Below, piece after piece: positions 17,221-25,163 of a DNA stretch of 64,000 nt. Below the pieces are notes generated by a model. That model did no database searches. It was not told the origin of the DNA and saw only the letters and a program-made list of their open reading frames with translations. Both the position numbers and the translations under genes were made by a program. Position 1 is the stretch's first letter. Each line of letters starts with the position of its first letter. The stretch lies in assembly GCA_023398815.1 (NCBI GenBank), contig JAEWRW010000020.1, forward strand, positions 186,001 to 250,000, written 5' to 3'. This DNA is from Bacillota bacterium (GTDB lineage: Bacteria; Bacillota; Clostridia; Christensenellales; UMGS416).

Positions 17221-17658
17221 TCATTCACCGCCCGCGGCCGTGGAAGAGCCGGGAGAGCCGAGCAACTCAAACACATAGACCACAATGCCGGCCAACACCA
17301 GGCCAAAGCCCACAATCCAATACAGTTGGGTCCAGTCGTTTTCGGTGCCGTAAATCTCCAGCACACCACACACGATGCTGCCAACGGTCAACGTAGCGAT
17401 GCCGCAATGGTGCAGGTGTAGCGCCAACCGACCGGGAAACCAGCCGTTGGCTTGCCGCGCCAGCAGAGCAAAGGGCAGGAGGCCACCAACCAAGGGGAAG
17501 GCGAAGGCATAGAGCATAAAGCCCGAATAGATCCCATGGCTGAACTGCTCGTACACGGTGCCAAACAGCACGCAGAACAGGGTGATCCACAGGTACACAA
17601 AGCTGGTGCGGCGAACCCGTTTCCGCTGTTCCTCAGTAGCCGATGTAAACAATATCAC
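17221..17658 (-). CDS. Small four-helix membrane protein, last gene of envelope operon
   Basis: 145 residues starting with GTG at 17658. AAAGGAG lies just before that codon, inside the end of the phosphodiester glycosidase gene, and the two genes overlap by 26 bases. Four hydrophobic segments are clear: about residues 20-38 (FVYLWITLFCVLFGTVY), 47-67, 85-103 and 112-131. I do not recognise a named family. The tight overlap argues for translational coupling, and so for a function connected with the upstream secreted glycosidase or the VTC/DUF4956 membrane module. The C-terminal tail is short and soluble. Confidence 0.7.
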   Translation of the reverse strand: MILFTSATEEQRKRVRRTSFVYLWITLFCVLFGTVYEQFSHGIYSGFMLYAFAFPLVGGLLPFALLARQANGWFPGRLALHLHHCGIATLTVGSIVCGVLEIYGTENDWTQLYWIVGFGLVLAGIVVYVFELLGSPGSSTAAGGE

Positions 17659-18628
17659 TCACGCTCCTTTCCTGGATGCTCTGGCCGTTTGTCGTGGGGT
17701 TGTTGACGACCTCGCCGTTGAAGTACATGGTGGAGGAGCCGCCGCCGTCCAGGTTGTAGGCGGTCTCCACGCCCAGCGTTTGCATGAACTCGGCCAGCTG
17801 ATAGAGCGACAGCCCCTGGCTTTCACTGGTGCGCCCGTCGGAGACGACGAAGTAATAGTGCAGATCGCCCGCCACGCCGATGGCCGTACGCGGGTTACTG
17901 GCCTTGGCCCGGCCTACTTCATCGTCCGTCGTCACCGACACCTCGCCGTTCTCCACCAAAGCGGGGCCGAAGGACAGAACTTGCTGGGCGCCGGCTTCCA
18001 GCAGTGAGGCTGCGGTGGTGTCGCTCTCCGTAGCGATGGAGAAGGAACCGTCGGCCCCGATGACAAGGTCCTCCTGGCCACCGGAAGAGCTCTCGCGATA
18101 AAGCACGCCGTTGCGGAGCACATAACCGCTGCGCTGGGAGCCATAGAAGTCGCCGTTGATGGCCAGGATGGCGTTTTGGGCTGAGGCCATCTGGGAGGTT
18201 TTCTCGGTAATGTTCTGGCCGTAGGCGCTCTGCGCGAAGGCCGTTTTCAGATATTCCGGTGAGGACACCTGCACGTCGGCCACATAGATGGTGGTGTCAT
18301 ACTCCCGGTATTCGGTGAGGGTGATGCTGATGTTCTCATCGGTGTAGGAGTCTTCCGTGGCTATGGCTGTTTGTGTAACGTCACTGCTAGTTTGTCCGGC
18401 GTCGTTGGTGCCGCTCGCACTGGCGCTTGGGGTGCTCTCGCTGGAGCTGTCACCCTGCTCCGTGGCCTGGGCGGTTGCCGCAGTGTCCGTTATTGCTGTT
18501 TGGTTGGTTTGGGTTGGCACCACGGTGTACACCTTGGCGATGACAAAGGTATCCAGCAGCACGAACAGGGTGAAGGACACCAGAATGGTTGTGTAGAGGT
18601 AAGTCCAGGCATGTTTGAAGCGTTTCAT
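17633..18628 (-). CDS. Membrane-anchored phosphodiester glycosidase (NAGPA domain)
   Basis: 331 residues, AAGAAGGA before the ATG at 18628. A single N-terminal transmembrane anchor (residues ~10-33, TYLYTTILVSFTLFVLLDTFVIA) is followed by a Ser/Thr/Ala-rich linker to about residue 95. The NAGPA/DUF2233 domain follows, with LAINGDFYGSQRSGYVLRNG, NPRTAIGVAGDLHYYFVVSDGR and the signature YNLDGGGSSTMYFNGEVVN. The family hydrolyses sugar-1-phosphodiester bonds (human uncovering enzyme, bacterial YoqH-like and exopolysaccharide proteins). It should act outside the membrane on a phosphoglycan. It follows the GT2-GtrA gene by 38 bases and overlaps the next gene. Confidence 0.88.
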   Translation of the reverse strand: MKRFKHAWTYLYTTILVSFTLFVLLDTFVIAKVYTVVPTQTNQTAITDTAATAQATEQGDSSSESTPSASASGTNDAGQTSSDVTQTAIATEDSYTDENISITLTEYREYDTTIYVADVQVSSPEYLKTAFAQSAYGQNITEKTSQMASAQNAILAINGDFYGSQRSGYVLRNGVLYRESSSGGQEDLVIGADGSFSIATESDTTAASLLEAGAQQVLSFGPALVENGEVSVTTDDEVGRAKASNPRTAIGVAGDLHYYFVVSDGRTSESQGLSLYQLAEFMQTLGVETAYNLDGGGSSTMYFNGEVVNNPTTNGQSIQERSVSDIVYIGY

Positions 18629-18666
18629 GATTCCGTCCTTCTTGTCATAGTGGGCAGATTCGACAG

Positions 18667-19773
18667 TTACTGGTTCGCCCCGCCCTCATGTGAGGAGGGC
18701 ACAGTCAGCGGTTTCCCTTCGGCGATTCCCTGCCGGCGGAACACAACGAAGCGCTGTGCCAGCCAGCTTAGGAGGAAGAAAACCACCTCGGTCAGTACCT
18801 TTGCCGCATAGGGGTTGAGGCTGGCAGCGTTCACGAGCATATGCAGCACCAGCGTGTTGCCGGCCAGGATGGTCGCTGCCAGCAGGAAGTATTGCAACGC
18901 TGATTTGCCCACATGGGCGTTGCTTTGGAATACCAGCTTGCGGTTCAGCGTGTAGTTGATGCTGGCACTGACGACACGCGCACAGAGGTTGGATACCATC
19001 AGGTTGCCGGTCAGCAGCGTCAGCATGCTGTAGAGGCCGTAGTCCACCAGGAAACTGGCCAGGGAAGACAGGGAAAACCGAAGGATTTCTTTGTAGATGC
19101 GCAAGGAGTCTTTCAGCGTGTGAAAGTGCGACCCCGCGTTGTTGTCGGTGTATATGGTAGCGATGGGTATCTCCTCCATGGGCGTATTGGTTCGTGCCAG
19201 TGAAAGCAGCACGTTCATTTCGTATTCGTACCGGTCCCCGGGGATTGCCAGCAGTGCCGGCACTAGGCTGGCGTGGAAGGCACGCAGGCCGGTCTGGGTG
19301 TCATGGATGGGTCTGCCGGCGGTCAAGCCGAAGATGAGGCGGGTTACCGTGTTGCCAAAGCGGCTGCGCAGCGGAACGTTCCCCTGCAGCTTGCGGCTGC
19401 CCAGCACCAGCGTGCCAGGGCGCCGCTTAGCCGCTTCGCAAACCAGCAGGGCGTCGGTGATGCAGTGCTGCCCGTCAGCGTCCAGCGTCACCACGGTGTA
19501 GTCACCGGCCTCACTGTTGCGGATGAACTGCAGGCCGGTTTTGATGGCGCAGCCTTTGCCAAGGTTTTCCCGGTGGGTCAGAACGGTGGCAGAGGCGGCT
19601 GCCTGCCGGAACAAATCTGTATAGGCCTCGCCGCTTCCGTCGTCCACCACGATCACCCGGAACCCTGCCCACGCGGCGCTTTGAATGAGTTCCAGTAGGA
19701 TGGGCTCGGGCTCATAGGCGGGGATCAATGCGAACCGCATTCCGTTTTCTGCCACCGTTCCCACCTCCATCAC
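18667..19773 (-). CDS. Fused GT2 glycosyltransferase and GtrA-like flippase
   Basis: Up to 368 residues. GTG 19773 and ATG 19770 touch the upstream stop, while ATG 19740 (MRFALIPAYEP) looks more like a GT2 start, so the start is uncertain. The N-terminal ~230 residues are a dolichol-phosphate-mannose-synthase-like GT2 domain: ALIPAYEPEPILLELI, VIVVDDGSGEAYTDLF, LDADGQHCITDALLVCEAAKRR and the DTQTGLRAF segment. The C-terminal ~130 residues are a GtrA domain with four membrane helices (LSSLASFLVDYGLYSMLTLL, VSASINYTLNRKLVF). Together they would charge a lipid carrier with a sugar on the inner face and move it outward for transfer to an envelope polymer. Fusions of this kind are known in Bacillota. 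Confidence 0.88.
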   Translation of the reverse strand: MMEVGTVAENGMRFALIPAYEPEPILLELIQSAAWAGFRVIVVDDGSGEAYTDLFRQAAASATVLTHRENLGKGCAIKTGLQFIRNSEAGDYTVVTLDADGQHCITDALLVCEAAKRRPGTLVLGSRKLQGNVPLRSRFGNTVTRLIFGLTAGRPIHDTQTGLRAFHASLVPALLAIPGDRYEYEMNVLLSLARTNTPMEEIPIATIYTDNNAGSHFHTLKDSLRIYKEILRFSLSSLASFLVDYGLYSMLTLLTGNLMVSNLCARVVSASINYTLNRKLVFQSNAHVGKSALQYFLLAATILAGNTLVLHMLVNAASLNPYAAKVLTEVVFFLLSWLAQRFVVFRRQGIAEGKPLTVPSSHEGGANQ

Positions 19774-21323
19774 GAACCGCTGCCCTGGCCGCCAGAGCCC
19801 CCGGGACGGTTGCCGCCGCGGCCGCCCTGGCCGCCCATGCCGCCGTTGCCGCCGGATTCGGTCAGATCACCGCCGGTCTTGGTCCAGGTGCCGTTGACGT
19901 CGATGGTGTCGCCTTCGTTGAGCATGGCGGCGGTCAGGCTCACCGTGCCCCCGGTCATCTCGGCGCTGCCGTTGGAGTCGATGGCGTCACGGCCGCCATT
20001 GACGGTGATGGTGCCACCGCTGATGAGCAGCCACGCGCTGGAGTCAACGGCGAATTGGTCGCGTCCGAATTGCCCCTGCTCCTGATCGTCGTTGCCGCCG
20101 GCCAGGTTGATGCCGTCGTCGGTGGTGGTCATCGTGATGTCGCCGCCGGAGATGGTCATTGTCGTCGACTCCATGCCCTCGTAGCAGGTGGTGATGAGGA
20201 TCGTGCCGTTGGATACAGTCATGTCAGCGTCGGCGTGGATGCCGTCGTCACCGCTAGCCAGCGTGAATTTGCCGCCGTTGATGGCAATGTTGCCGTTGGT
20301 GTGGATGGCGTCGTCGGCGCTGTCGATGGTGAAGGTGCCGCCGGAGATGGTGATGCCGGTGCCAGCCTTGATGCCCTTTATGCTGTCGCCTTCGGCGGTG
20401 CTCGCTGCCGTGCTGCCACCGCCAGCGTTAATCTCATACTCGCCGTCTTGGATGCTCACGACGGTTTCCGCCTGTACGCCATCGAGCTTGGCGGTGATGT
20501 GGAAGGTGCCATTCTCCAGGCTGACCCAGCCCTTGTCGCTGTCCGTGGTGTTGTTGGAGTGGATGCCGTCGCCGCCGGCGTTCAGCGTCAGCGTGCCGCC
20601 CAGCACCGTGACCGAATCGCGGCCCCGGATGGCATCGTTGGCGGCGGTGATGTCCAGCGTGCCGCTGACGATGACCAGATCGTCCTTGGAGCCGATGCCG
20701 TTATTGAAGTTGCCATGAACCGTGAGGCTGCCGTTGCCACTGACCGTAAGGTCGGCCTTGGCAAAGATGGCGGCGTCGGGTTCCTGTGCCGTCGTGTCGT
20801 CATAGGTGTAGCTCGTGGCATCAGTGACAGTATTTTGGGTACCATCAGCCAATATTAGAATCAGCTTTTTGGCCTGTTTCGCATAAATTGCCGCGCTGGT
20901 GTTGCTGGTGATGTCCACGCCGTTGAGTACAAGCTGCACCGTATCGGTGCTCGGGGCGTTGATGAGGATTTGGCCATTGGTAAGCTGGCCGCTGAGGACA
21001 TAGAGGCCGCCGGCGGTGATGGTCAGGGCGGTGCCGTTGGCCGTGGCACCGGTGCCGGTGACACTAATGGAGCTGCCACCCAGCGTGATAACGGCCTTGG
21101 CGTCATCCTGGTTCCAGGCGTCGTCAGTGTCGGTTTCGGTGTATTTGACGGAGATCTCCGACGCGATGGCTGCACTGGTGGTGGATGTGGCAGTTTGTGC
21201 CGTGGTGTTGCCGGTGGTCGCGGTTGCCATTGTGGTGTTCGGTGTCTGGGTGGTGCAGCCCGCTGCCAGCGCCGCAAGGATGGACAGCAGCAGGGCCAGG
21301 GTTTTCATTCTTCTAAGCTTCAT
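19770..21323 (-). CDS. Cthe_2159-like (DUF4353) carbohydrate-binding beta-helix lipoprotein
   Basis: 517 residues from the ATG at 21323, preceded by AAAGGAATGG. A lipobox (LAALAAGCTTQ) follows a short hydrophobic signal, so the protein should be lipid-anchored outside. A Thr-rich linker precedes a long right-handed parallel beta-helix built of repeats such as SADDAIHTNGNIAINGGKF, SGDDGIHADADMTVSNGT and GGRDAIDSNGSAEMTGGTVS. Cthe_2159 of Clostridium thermocellum has this fold, binds calcium and binds cellulose and polygalacturonate. The Asp-rich turns (SADDAIH, DDGIN) are candidate calcium sites. The Gly-rich C-terminal tail (GGQGGRGGNRPGGSGGQ) is low-complexity. It is the third gene of the VTC-DUF4956 operon. 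Confidence 0.88.
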   Translation of the reverse strand: MKLRRMKTLALLLSILAALAAGCTTQTPNTTMATATTGNTTAQTATSTTSAAIASEISVKYTETDTDDAWNQDDAKAVITLGGSSISVTGTGATANGTALTITAGGLYVLSGQLTNGQILINAPSTDTVQLVLNGVDITSNTSAAIYAKQAKKLILILADGTQNTVTDATSYTYDDTTAQEPDAAIFAKADLTVSGNGSLTVHGNFNNGIGSKDDLVIVSGTLDITAANDAIRGRDSVTVLGGTLTLNAGGDGIHSNNTTDSDKGWVSLENGTFHITAKLDGVQAETVVSIQDGEYEINAGGGSTAASTAEGDSIKGIKAGTGITISGGTFTIDSADDAIHTNGNIAINGGKFTLASGDDGIHADADMTVSNGTILITTCYEGMESTTMTISGGDITMTTTDDGINLAGGNDDQEQGQFGRDQFAVDSSAWLLISGGTITVNGGRDAIDSNGSAEMTGGTVSLTAAMLNEGDTIDVNGTWTKTGGDLTESGGNGGMGGQGGRGGNRPGGSGGQGSGS

Positions 21324-21342
21324 TTTGTACCATTCCTTTCTG

Positions 21343-22020
21343 CTACATTTCATAGCGGTTGGTGACCGGTATGCCGCAACTGACCGTCAGGTTGCCGTTG
21401 CGTTGCCGGATCTCGTCAATCATTTCCTTTGTCTTGTCTTCGCCCTTCAGCGTGATGTCGTATTGCAGCTCGTACAACCCACCCAGATTGGTGGTGCGCA
21501 CCTTGCGCAGGCTGTTGCGGCTGGTGAAGCGGTCAAAGATGTCGTCGAAGGCGTGGGCATAATCCAGATCCTCCGGTATGGTGATGCGCAGGCTCTTGTC
21601 GCTGCGGCTGCCCTCCCCGAAGGGGGAGAATGTCAGCACCAGAGTAGCTGCGCCAACGATGAGGGCGAAGAGCCCCGCATAGACCACATACCCCATGCCG
21701 CAGGCGAGGCCCACCGCCATGGAGAAGAAGATGGTGAGGATCTCCCGGGCGCTCCCCGGCGCTGAGCGGAAACGGATGAGGCTGAAGGCGCCCATGACGG
21801 CCACGCCGGCGCCCAGGTTGCCGTTGACCACCATGATGACGCTTTGAATGATGACGGGGAGCAGTGCGATGGTGATGACAAAGGGCTTGGAGTAGTTGTT
21901 GCGGAACATATAGACGAAAGCAATCACCAGCCCCAGCACCAGGGATACGGCTGTGCAAATCGCGACTTCCTGCAGGGTGATGGCTCCGCTTTGGGCAAGA
22001 ATGCTGGACATCATTTTCAT
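21343..22020 (-). CDS. DUF4956 membrane protein
   Basis: 225 residues, AAAGGAGGAA before the ATG at 22020, nine bases after the VTC gene. Three to four membrane segments lie in the first ~140 residues (VAICTAVSLVLGLVIAFVYMF, FVITIALLPVIIQSVIMVV, ILTIFFSMAVGLACGMGYVVYAGLFALIVGAATLVL). They enclose the invariant family motif GAFSLIRFRSAPGSAREI. The C-terminal ~85 residues are a soluble alpha/beta domain. DUF4956 is repeatedly found next to VTC-domain proteins and often CotH kinases. A channel or export role for polyphosphate or a phosphate-linked product is suspected, not proven. Confidence 0.88.
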   Translation of the reverse strand: MKMMSSILAQSGAITLQEVAICTAVSLVLGLVIAFVYMFRNNYSKPFVITIALLPVIIQSVIMVVNGNLGAGVAVMGAFSLIRFRSAPGSAREILTIFFSMAVGLACGMGYVVYAGLFALIVGAATLVLTFSPFGEGSRSDKSLRITIPEDLDYAHAFDDIFDRFTSRNSLRKVRTTNLGGLYELQYDITLKGEDKTKEMIDEIRQRNGNLTVSCGIPVTNRYEM

Positions 22021-22029
22021 TTCCTCCTT

Positions 22030-22731
22030 TTAGGCCAGATGTTCCTGGTAGATCGTCCCGTACTTGGAAAACGACGTGGGGTAAATGCGATATTGGGACA
22101 ATGCCTGCACCAGCCAAAGAGGCAGGGCGCGCAGCGTTTTGATCTCCATGAGAGAGGTCCCCGGTGCAAGCAGTAGGGCACCATCGTCGCCCTCCACCAG
22201 GGAGAGGTGATGATCCCGCCAGCGCACGTTGGTGTCAAAGGTGACCCGCAGGTTGGGGTCCTCCCTGCCAAACAGGGCGACGCGATCGTAGCAGACCAGA
22301 GCCCTTGGCTTGAGAGGCAGTTGACTGGCAAACCAGTCGATCTCCCGGAAGATCTGGCCCTGCTCGGCGGGCTGCAGGTGTTTTTCCAGGTAATCCTGCG
22401 CCTCGCAAAGGGCCAGGCTGACCCGACGCTTGTAGGTGACGCCAGCCAGCTTCTTTTTGAGCTCCAGATACACCGTGTCGTCCGCCTGCGGCACCCCGTA
22501 GCTGCGAAGACGCAGCTTCTCCTTGAATTTGGGTTTCTCCAGGCAACGCCGGATGATCGCATAGTCGTCGGTGTCGTAATACACGGTGCAGATGGTGTGC
22601 CTGCCATACCGATCCTGCTGCATATGCTCCAGCAGCTTCGCCATCAAACCCTGATATTGCGGCTCGGTCAGAAGGTATTTTTCCTCGTATCGCTCAAACA
22701 CCGAACCACCGGCAATCTTGGCATCTGACAT
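22030..22731 (-). CDS. VTC-domain polyphosphate polymerase-like protein
   Basis: 233 residues, AAGCGAGGCG before the ATG at 22731. It matches the bacterial VTC domain, a triphosphate-tunnel fold that in yeast Vtc4 makes polyphosphate from ATP. Charged tunnel strands are visible in order: FERYEEKYLLT, ICTVYYDTDDYAIIR, FKEKLRLRSYG, VYLELKKKLAGVTYKRR, LRVTFDTNVRW, LMEIKTLRALP and SFSKYGTIY. The basic residues of EKLRLRSYG and KKK and the Glu of LMEIK correspond to the phosphate-binding and metal-binding positions. It is cytoplasmic with no membrane helix and would work with the adjacent DUF4956 protein. It is the first gene of the operon, behind a four-half-site regulatory box. Confidence 0.88.
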   Translation of the reverse strand: MSDAKIAGGSVFERYEEKYLLTEPQYQGLMAKLLEHMQQDRYGRHTICTVYYDTDDYAIIRRCLEKPKFKEKLRLRSYGVPQADDTVYLELKKKLAGVTYKRRVSLALCEAQDYLEKHLQPAEQGQIFREIDWFASQLPLKPRALVCYDRVALFGREDPNLRVTFDTNVRWRDHHLSLVEGDDGALLLAPGTSLMEIKTLRALPLWLVQALSQYRIYPTSFSKYGTIYQEHLA

Positions 22732-22802
22732 GAAATTCGCCTCGCTTCTTGCCGCCGCATGGTGTCAATGGTGCAACTGCATGCGGCTTGTTTTGTGGCC
22801 CC

Positions 22803-22860
22803 AGTATAAGGGGGCAGCCTGAAACCAAACTGAAATTTGTCTTTCAGGTTGTTTTCAGGC
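22803..22860 (-). promoter_or_regulatory. Promoter of the VTC operon with four-half-site response-regulator box
   Basis: On the - strand a -10 like TATACT (plus 22803-22808) has no good -35. In its place lies a 19-base near-perfect inverted repeat (22817-22835 against 22842-22860, 17 of 19 matches). Each arm holds two CTGAAA half-sites 11 bases apart (22819 and 22830; reversed at 22842 and 22853). Direct repeats with a helical-turn period overlapping a weak -35 are the usual target of activating OmpR/PhoB-type regulators. The adjacent two-component gene pair is of that type. Confidence 0.7.
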
Positions 22861-22928
22861 TTCTTCTTTGTGGAGGAGGGATGGCTCAAACCACCAAAAC
22901 AGGAGGGGAGTAGCAGATAAAAGAAAGG

Positions 22929-22951
22929 GCGGAGAGACATGCTCTCCGCCT
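22929..22951 (-). terminator. Intrinsic terminator of the two-component operon
   Basis: A 9-bp stem (GGCGGAGAG at 22929-22937 with 22943-22951) and a 5-base loop are followed on the - strand by CTTTCTTTTATC. It lies 26 bases after the histidine kinase stop and separates it from the VTC operon promoter. Confidence 0.85.
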
Positions 22952-22977
22952 GGGTCATTCCGGCTTTGTGGCAGATG

Positions 22978-24198
22978 TTATTTGACTGGTAGGGAAACGG
23001 TGAACAGCGTGCCGTTGCGCACGCTCTCCACGTCGACTTTGCCGTGGTGGTATTCCACAATGGTCTTGGCGATGGACAACCCCAGCCCGTAGCCCTGCTG
23101 CGCGCGGGAGGGGTCTGCCCGATAGAAGCGCTCAAACAGGTGGCTTTGTTCCTCCGCGCTGAGCGGCTTGCCCTGGTTGTAGACCGAAAGCTTCGCCAGA
23201 TTCTGTTGGCAGTGCAACCCTAGCTCGATGGCGCTGCCTGCTTTCCCGTACTTGACCGCGTTGTCCAGCAGGATACCCGTCAGCTGGCGGATTTGCTGGG
23301 CGTTGCCGGTCAGCGCGATCTCCGGCTCGATCTCCACCTCCAGCCGATAGCCATGCTCGAAGGCCACCGGCTCAAAGGCCAGAGCCGTTGCAGATACCTC
23401 ATCGCTGAGATTCATGGGCTGCAGCAGGATGCTCACCGCAAAATCGTCCCCTTTGGCAAGGAACAGCAGGTCGTCCACCAGCCCCTTCATGCGGCGGGCC
23501 TCTTCCTCCGTGTTCTGCACCCACGCCATCTGCTCAGACACTCGGTCCTCCCGGTGGCTCTTGACGATGCCGATGTTGGCCAGAATGACGGTGAGCGGCG
23601 TTTTCAGCTCGTGAGAAGCATCGGCCACAAAGCGCCGTTGCTTCTGCCAGGCCTGCTCCACAGGCAGCAGCGCCCATTTTGCCAGCAAGGCACTGGCCGC
23701 AAAGAACACCACCAGTGCCCCGGCCACCACGGACAGCGTGACGAGGAAGAGGTTGAGAACCCGGTTGTGCTCGGGTGAGAGGGCCATGAAGGCGATTTTC
23801 TCCTCGCCCTTCACCGTGTCCACCACATAGCGCAGGTCATAGGCCGCGAGCTCACCACGGGTTGCGCCGCGCTGCTGCACCTGCGCCACGATGTCCTGCA
23901 ATTGGGTTTCGGTCACGCTGATGGAATTCGCGCTCTCCAGGTTGGCGGTGCCGTCTTTGTTCACCGTCACCACAAAGATGGGTGAAGTGTCAAACCCCTC
24001 CGGCACCTTGCCGCCGATCTCAAAGTTGGGGCCTTTGTCGCCATGAGGGCGCTCCACCGCGCTTTCCAGCGCGCGGTAGCTGTCCTTTCGCAGGCTGTCG
24101 GCATAGTACAGGCAGATGCCAGCCAACACCGCAAGCAACACAACGGACACCAGACTCATGGTGATGAGAACGAATTTCCGGCGTAACCTCTGTATCAC
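22978..24198 (-). CDS. Sensor histidine kinase (OmpR-type partner, EnvZ/PhoR-like)
   Basis: 406 residues from the GTG at 24198, which overlaps the response regulator stop (GTGA) with GGAGGGAG upstream. Two membrane helices (about 11-33 and 148-172) flank an extracytoplasmic sensor of ~115 residues. The kinase core has the H-box FVADASHELKTPLTVILAN (His ~196), N-box GILLDNAVKYG and G-box GYGLGLSIAKTIVEYHHG. The usual DxGxG box is replaced by VYNQGKPLS, which is also seen in some clostridial kinases. There is no clear HAMP. The pair precedes the VTC operon on the same strand, whose promoter carries a matching type of box. Confidence 0.9.
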   Translation of the reverse strand: MIQRLRRKFVLITMSLVSVVLLAVLAGICLYYADSLRKDSYRALESAVERPHGDKGPNFEIGGKVPEGFDTSPIFVVTVNKDGTANLESANSISVTETQLQDIVAQVQQRGATRGELAAYDLRYVVDTVKGEEKIAFMALSPEHNRVLNLFLVTLSVVAGALVVFFAASALLAKWALLPVEQAWQKQRRFVADASHELKTPLTVILANIGIVKSHREDRVSEQMAWVQNTEEEARRMKGLVDDLLFLAKGDDFAVSILLQPMNLSDEVSATALAFEPVAFEHGYRLEVEIEPEIALTGNAQQIRQLTGILLDNAVKYGKAGSAIELGLHCQQNLAKLSVYNQGKPLSAEEQSHLFERFYRADPSRAQQGYGLGLSIAKTIVEYHHGKVDVESVRNGTLFTVSLPVK

Positions 24199-24872
24199 GG
24201 GGAGACTCCCTCCAGTCGATAGCCGACGCGGCGGATGGCAGTGATGTTGACGTGAGAGCGCAGGAAGGCAAGTTTCTTGCGCAAGAAGGAGATGTATGCC
24301 TCCACATTGTTGTCCTCCGCTTCGGAGTCGGCACCCCATACCTTCACAATCAGCGTTTCCTTTGATGTGATGCCCTCCTTGGCCAGCATCAGGATCTTGA
24401 GAATCTCGAACTCCTTGAAGGACAGCGCCACCGAACGGGTGCCGCAGTGGAGGGCTTTGGAGGAGAGATTCAGCCGCAGGTCGGCAAACTCAAGTTCCTC
24501 ATGCACCAGGTCACCGGGGCGGCGGCCCAGCGCGCGCAGGCGCGCCAGCAATTCCTCCGGCGAAAAGGGTTTGGTCATGTAGTCGTCAGCGCCATAGTCC
24601 AGGCCGTGTACCTTGTCGGCCACCTCATCCTTGGCGGTCAGCATCAAGATGGGTGTGGCGTTCTTCTCGGCGCGCAGGCGCTGGGCCACCTCAAAGCCCG
24701 ACATCTTGGGCAGCATCACATCAAGAATGATGACATCGTATTGGCCGCTGAGCGCATAAGCAAGCCCGTCTTCCCCGTCGTGCACCACGTCGGACATGGT
24801 TTTTTCTTCCTTGAGAATTTGGGCCAGCGCCTGTGCCAGCCGCGGTTCGTCTTCTACAATGAGCACCTTCAT
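24195..24872 (-). CDS. OmpR/PhoB-type response regulator
   Basis: 225 residues from the ATG at 24872. The receiver domain has the acidic pocket VEDE, the phosphoacceptor Asp51 in IILDVMLPK and Lys101 in MTKPFS. The C-terminal ~95 residues are a winged-helix trans_reg_C domain (LSFKEFEILKILMLAKEGITSKETLIVKVWG, NNVEAYISFLRKKL, ITAIRRVGYRLE). It shares a four-base overlap with the kinase gene. Winged-helix regulators of this group bind direct repeats as head-to-tail dimers, and the promoter at 22803-22860 offers such repeats, so the VTC operon is its most likely local target. Confidence 0.92.
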   Translation of the reverse strand: MKVLIVEDEPRLAQALAQILKEEKTMSDVVHDGEDGLAYALSGQYDVIILDVMLPKMSGFEVAQRLRAEKNATPILMLTAKDEVADKVHGLDYGADDYMTKPFSPEELLARLRALGRRPGDLVHEELEFADLRLNLSSKALHCGTRSVALSFKEFEILKILMLAKEGITSKETLIVKVWGADSEAEDNNVEAYISFLRKKLAFLRSHVNITAIRRVGYRLEGVSP

Positions 24873-25121
24873 GGCCGATCCCCCCAATCCACTATGCCAT
24901 AAATACCGATCCCCAAACAAGCCATAATCCTGTGAAACCGCTTTTCTTTCCACATGCCTCAGCCGGCAATGCCGGTGGGCCAGTTCCTTTCGTGCATCAT
25001 ACCTTTGTTTGCTGAAATGAGACTGAAGGATTCGGGCAGTTTAACGTCGCTTTTTTTGCTGTCGCACTTGGCATGTAGGGATGGAAGGCGGGCTACCTTG
25101 CGCCGTGGTGAAAAGCAAAGA

Positions 25122-25144
25122 GGCCGCCCCGCGCGGGGACGGCC
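25122..25144 (-). terminator. Intrinsic terminator of the GH9 gene
   Basis: The GC-only stem GGCCG-CCCC / GGGG-CGGCC (25122-25144, one bulged A) is followed on the - strand by CTCTTTGCTTTTC. It begins 19 bases past the GH9 stop. Confidence 0.8.
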
Positions 25145-25163
25145 AACGCTGCCGGGCAATGCG

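Noticed and set aside
19728..20858. 376-codon + strand frame opposite the Cthe_2159-like gene
   Set aside because: Ala/Val/Gly repeats merely mirror the beta-helix repeats on the - strand.
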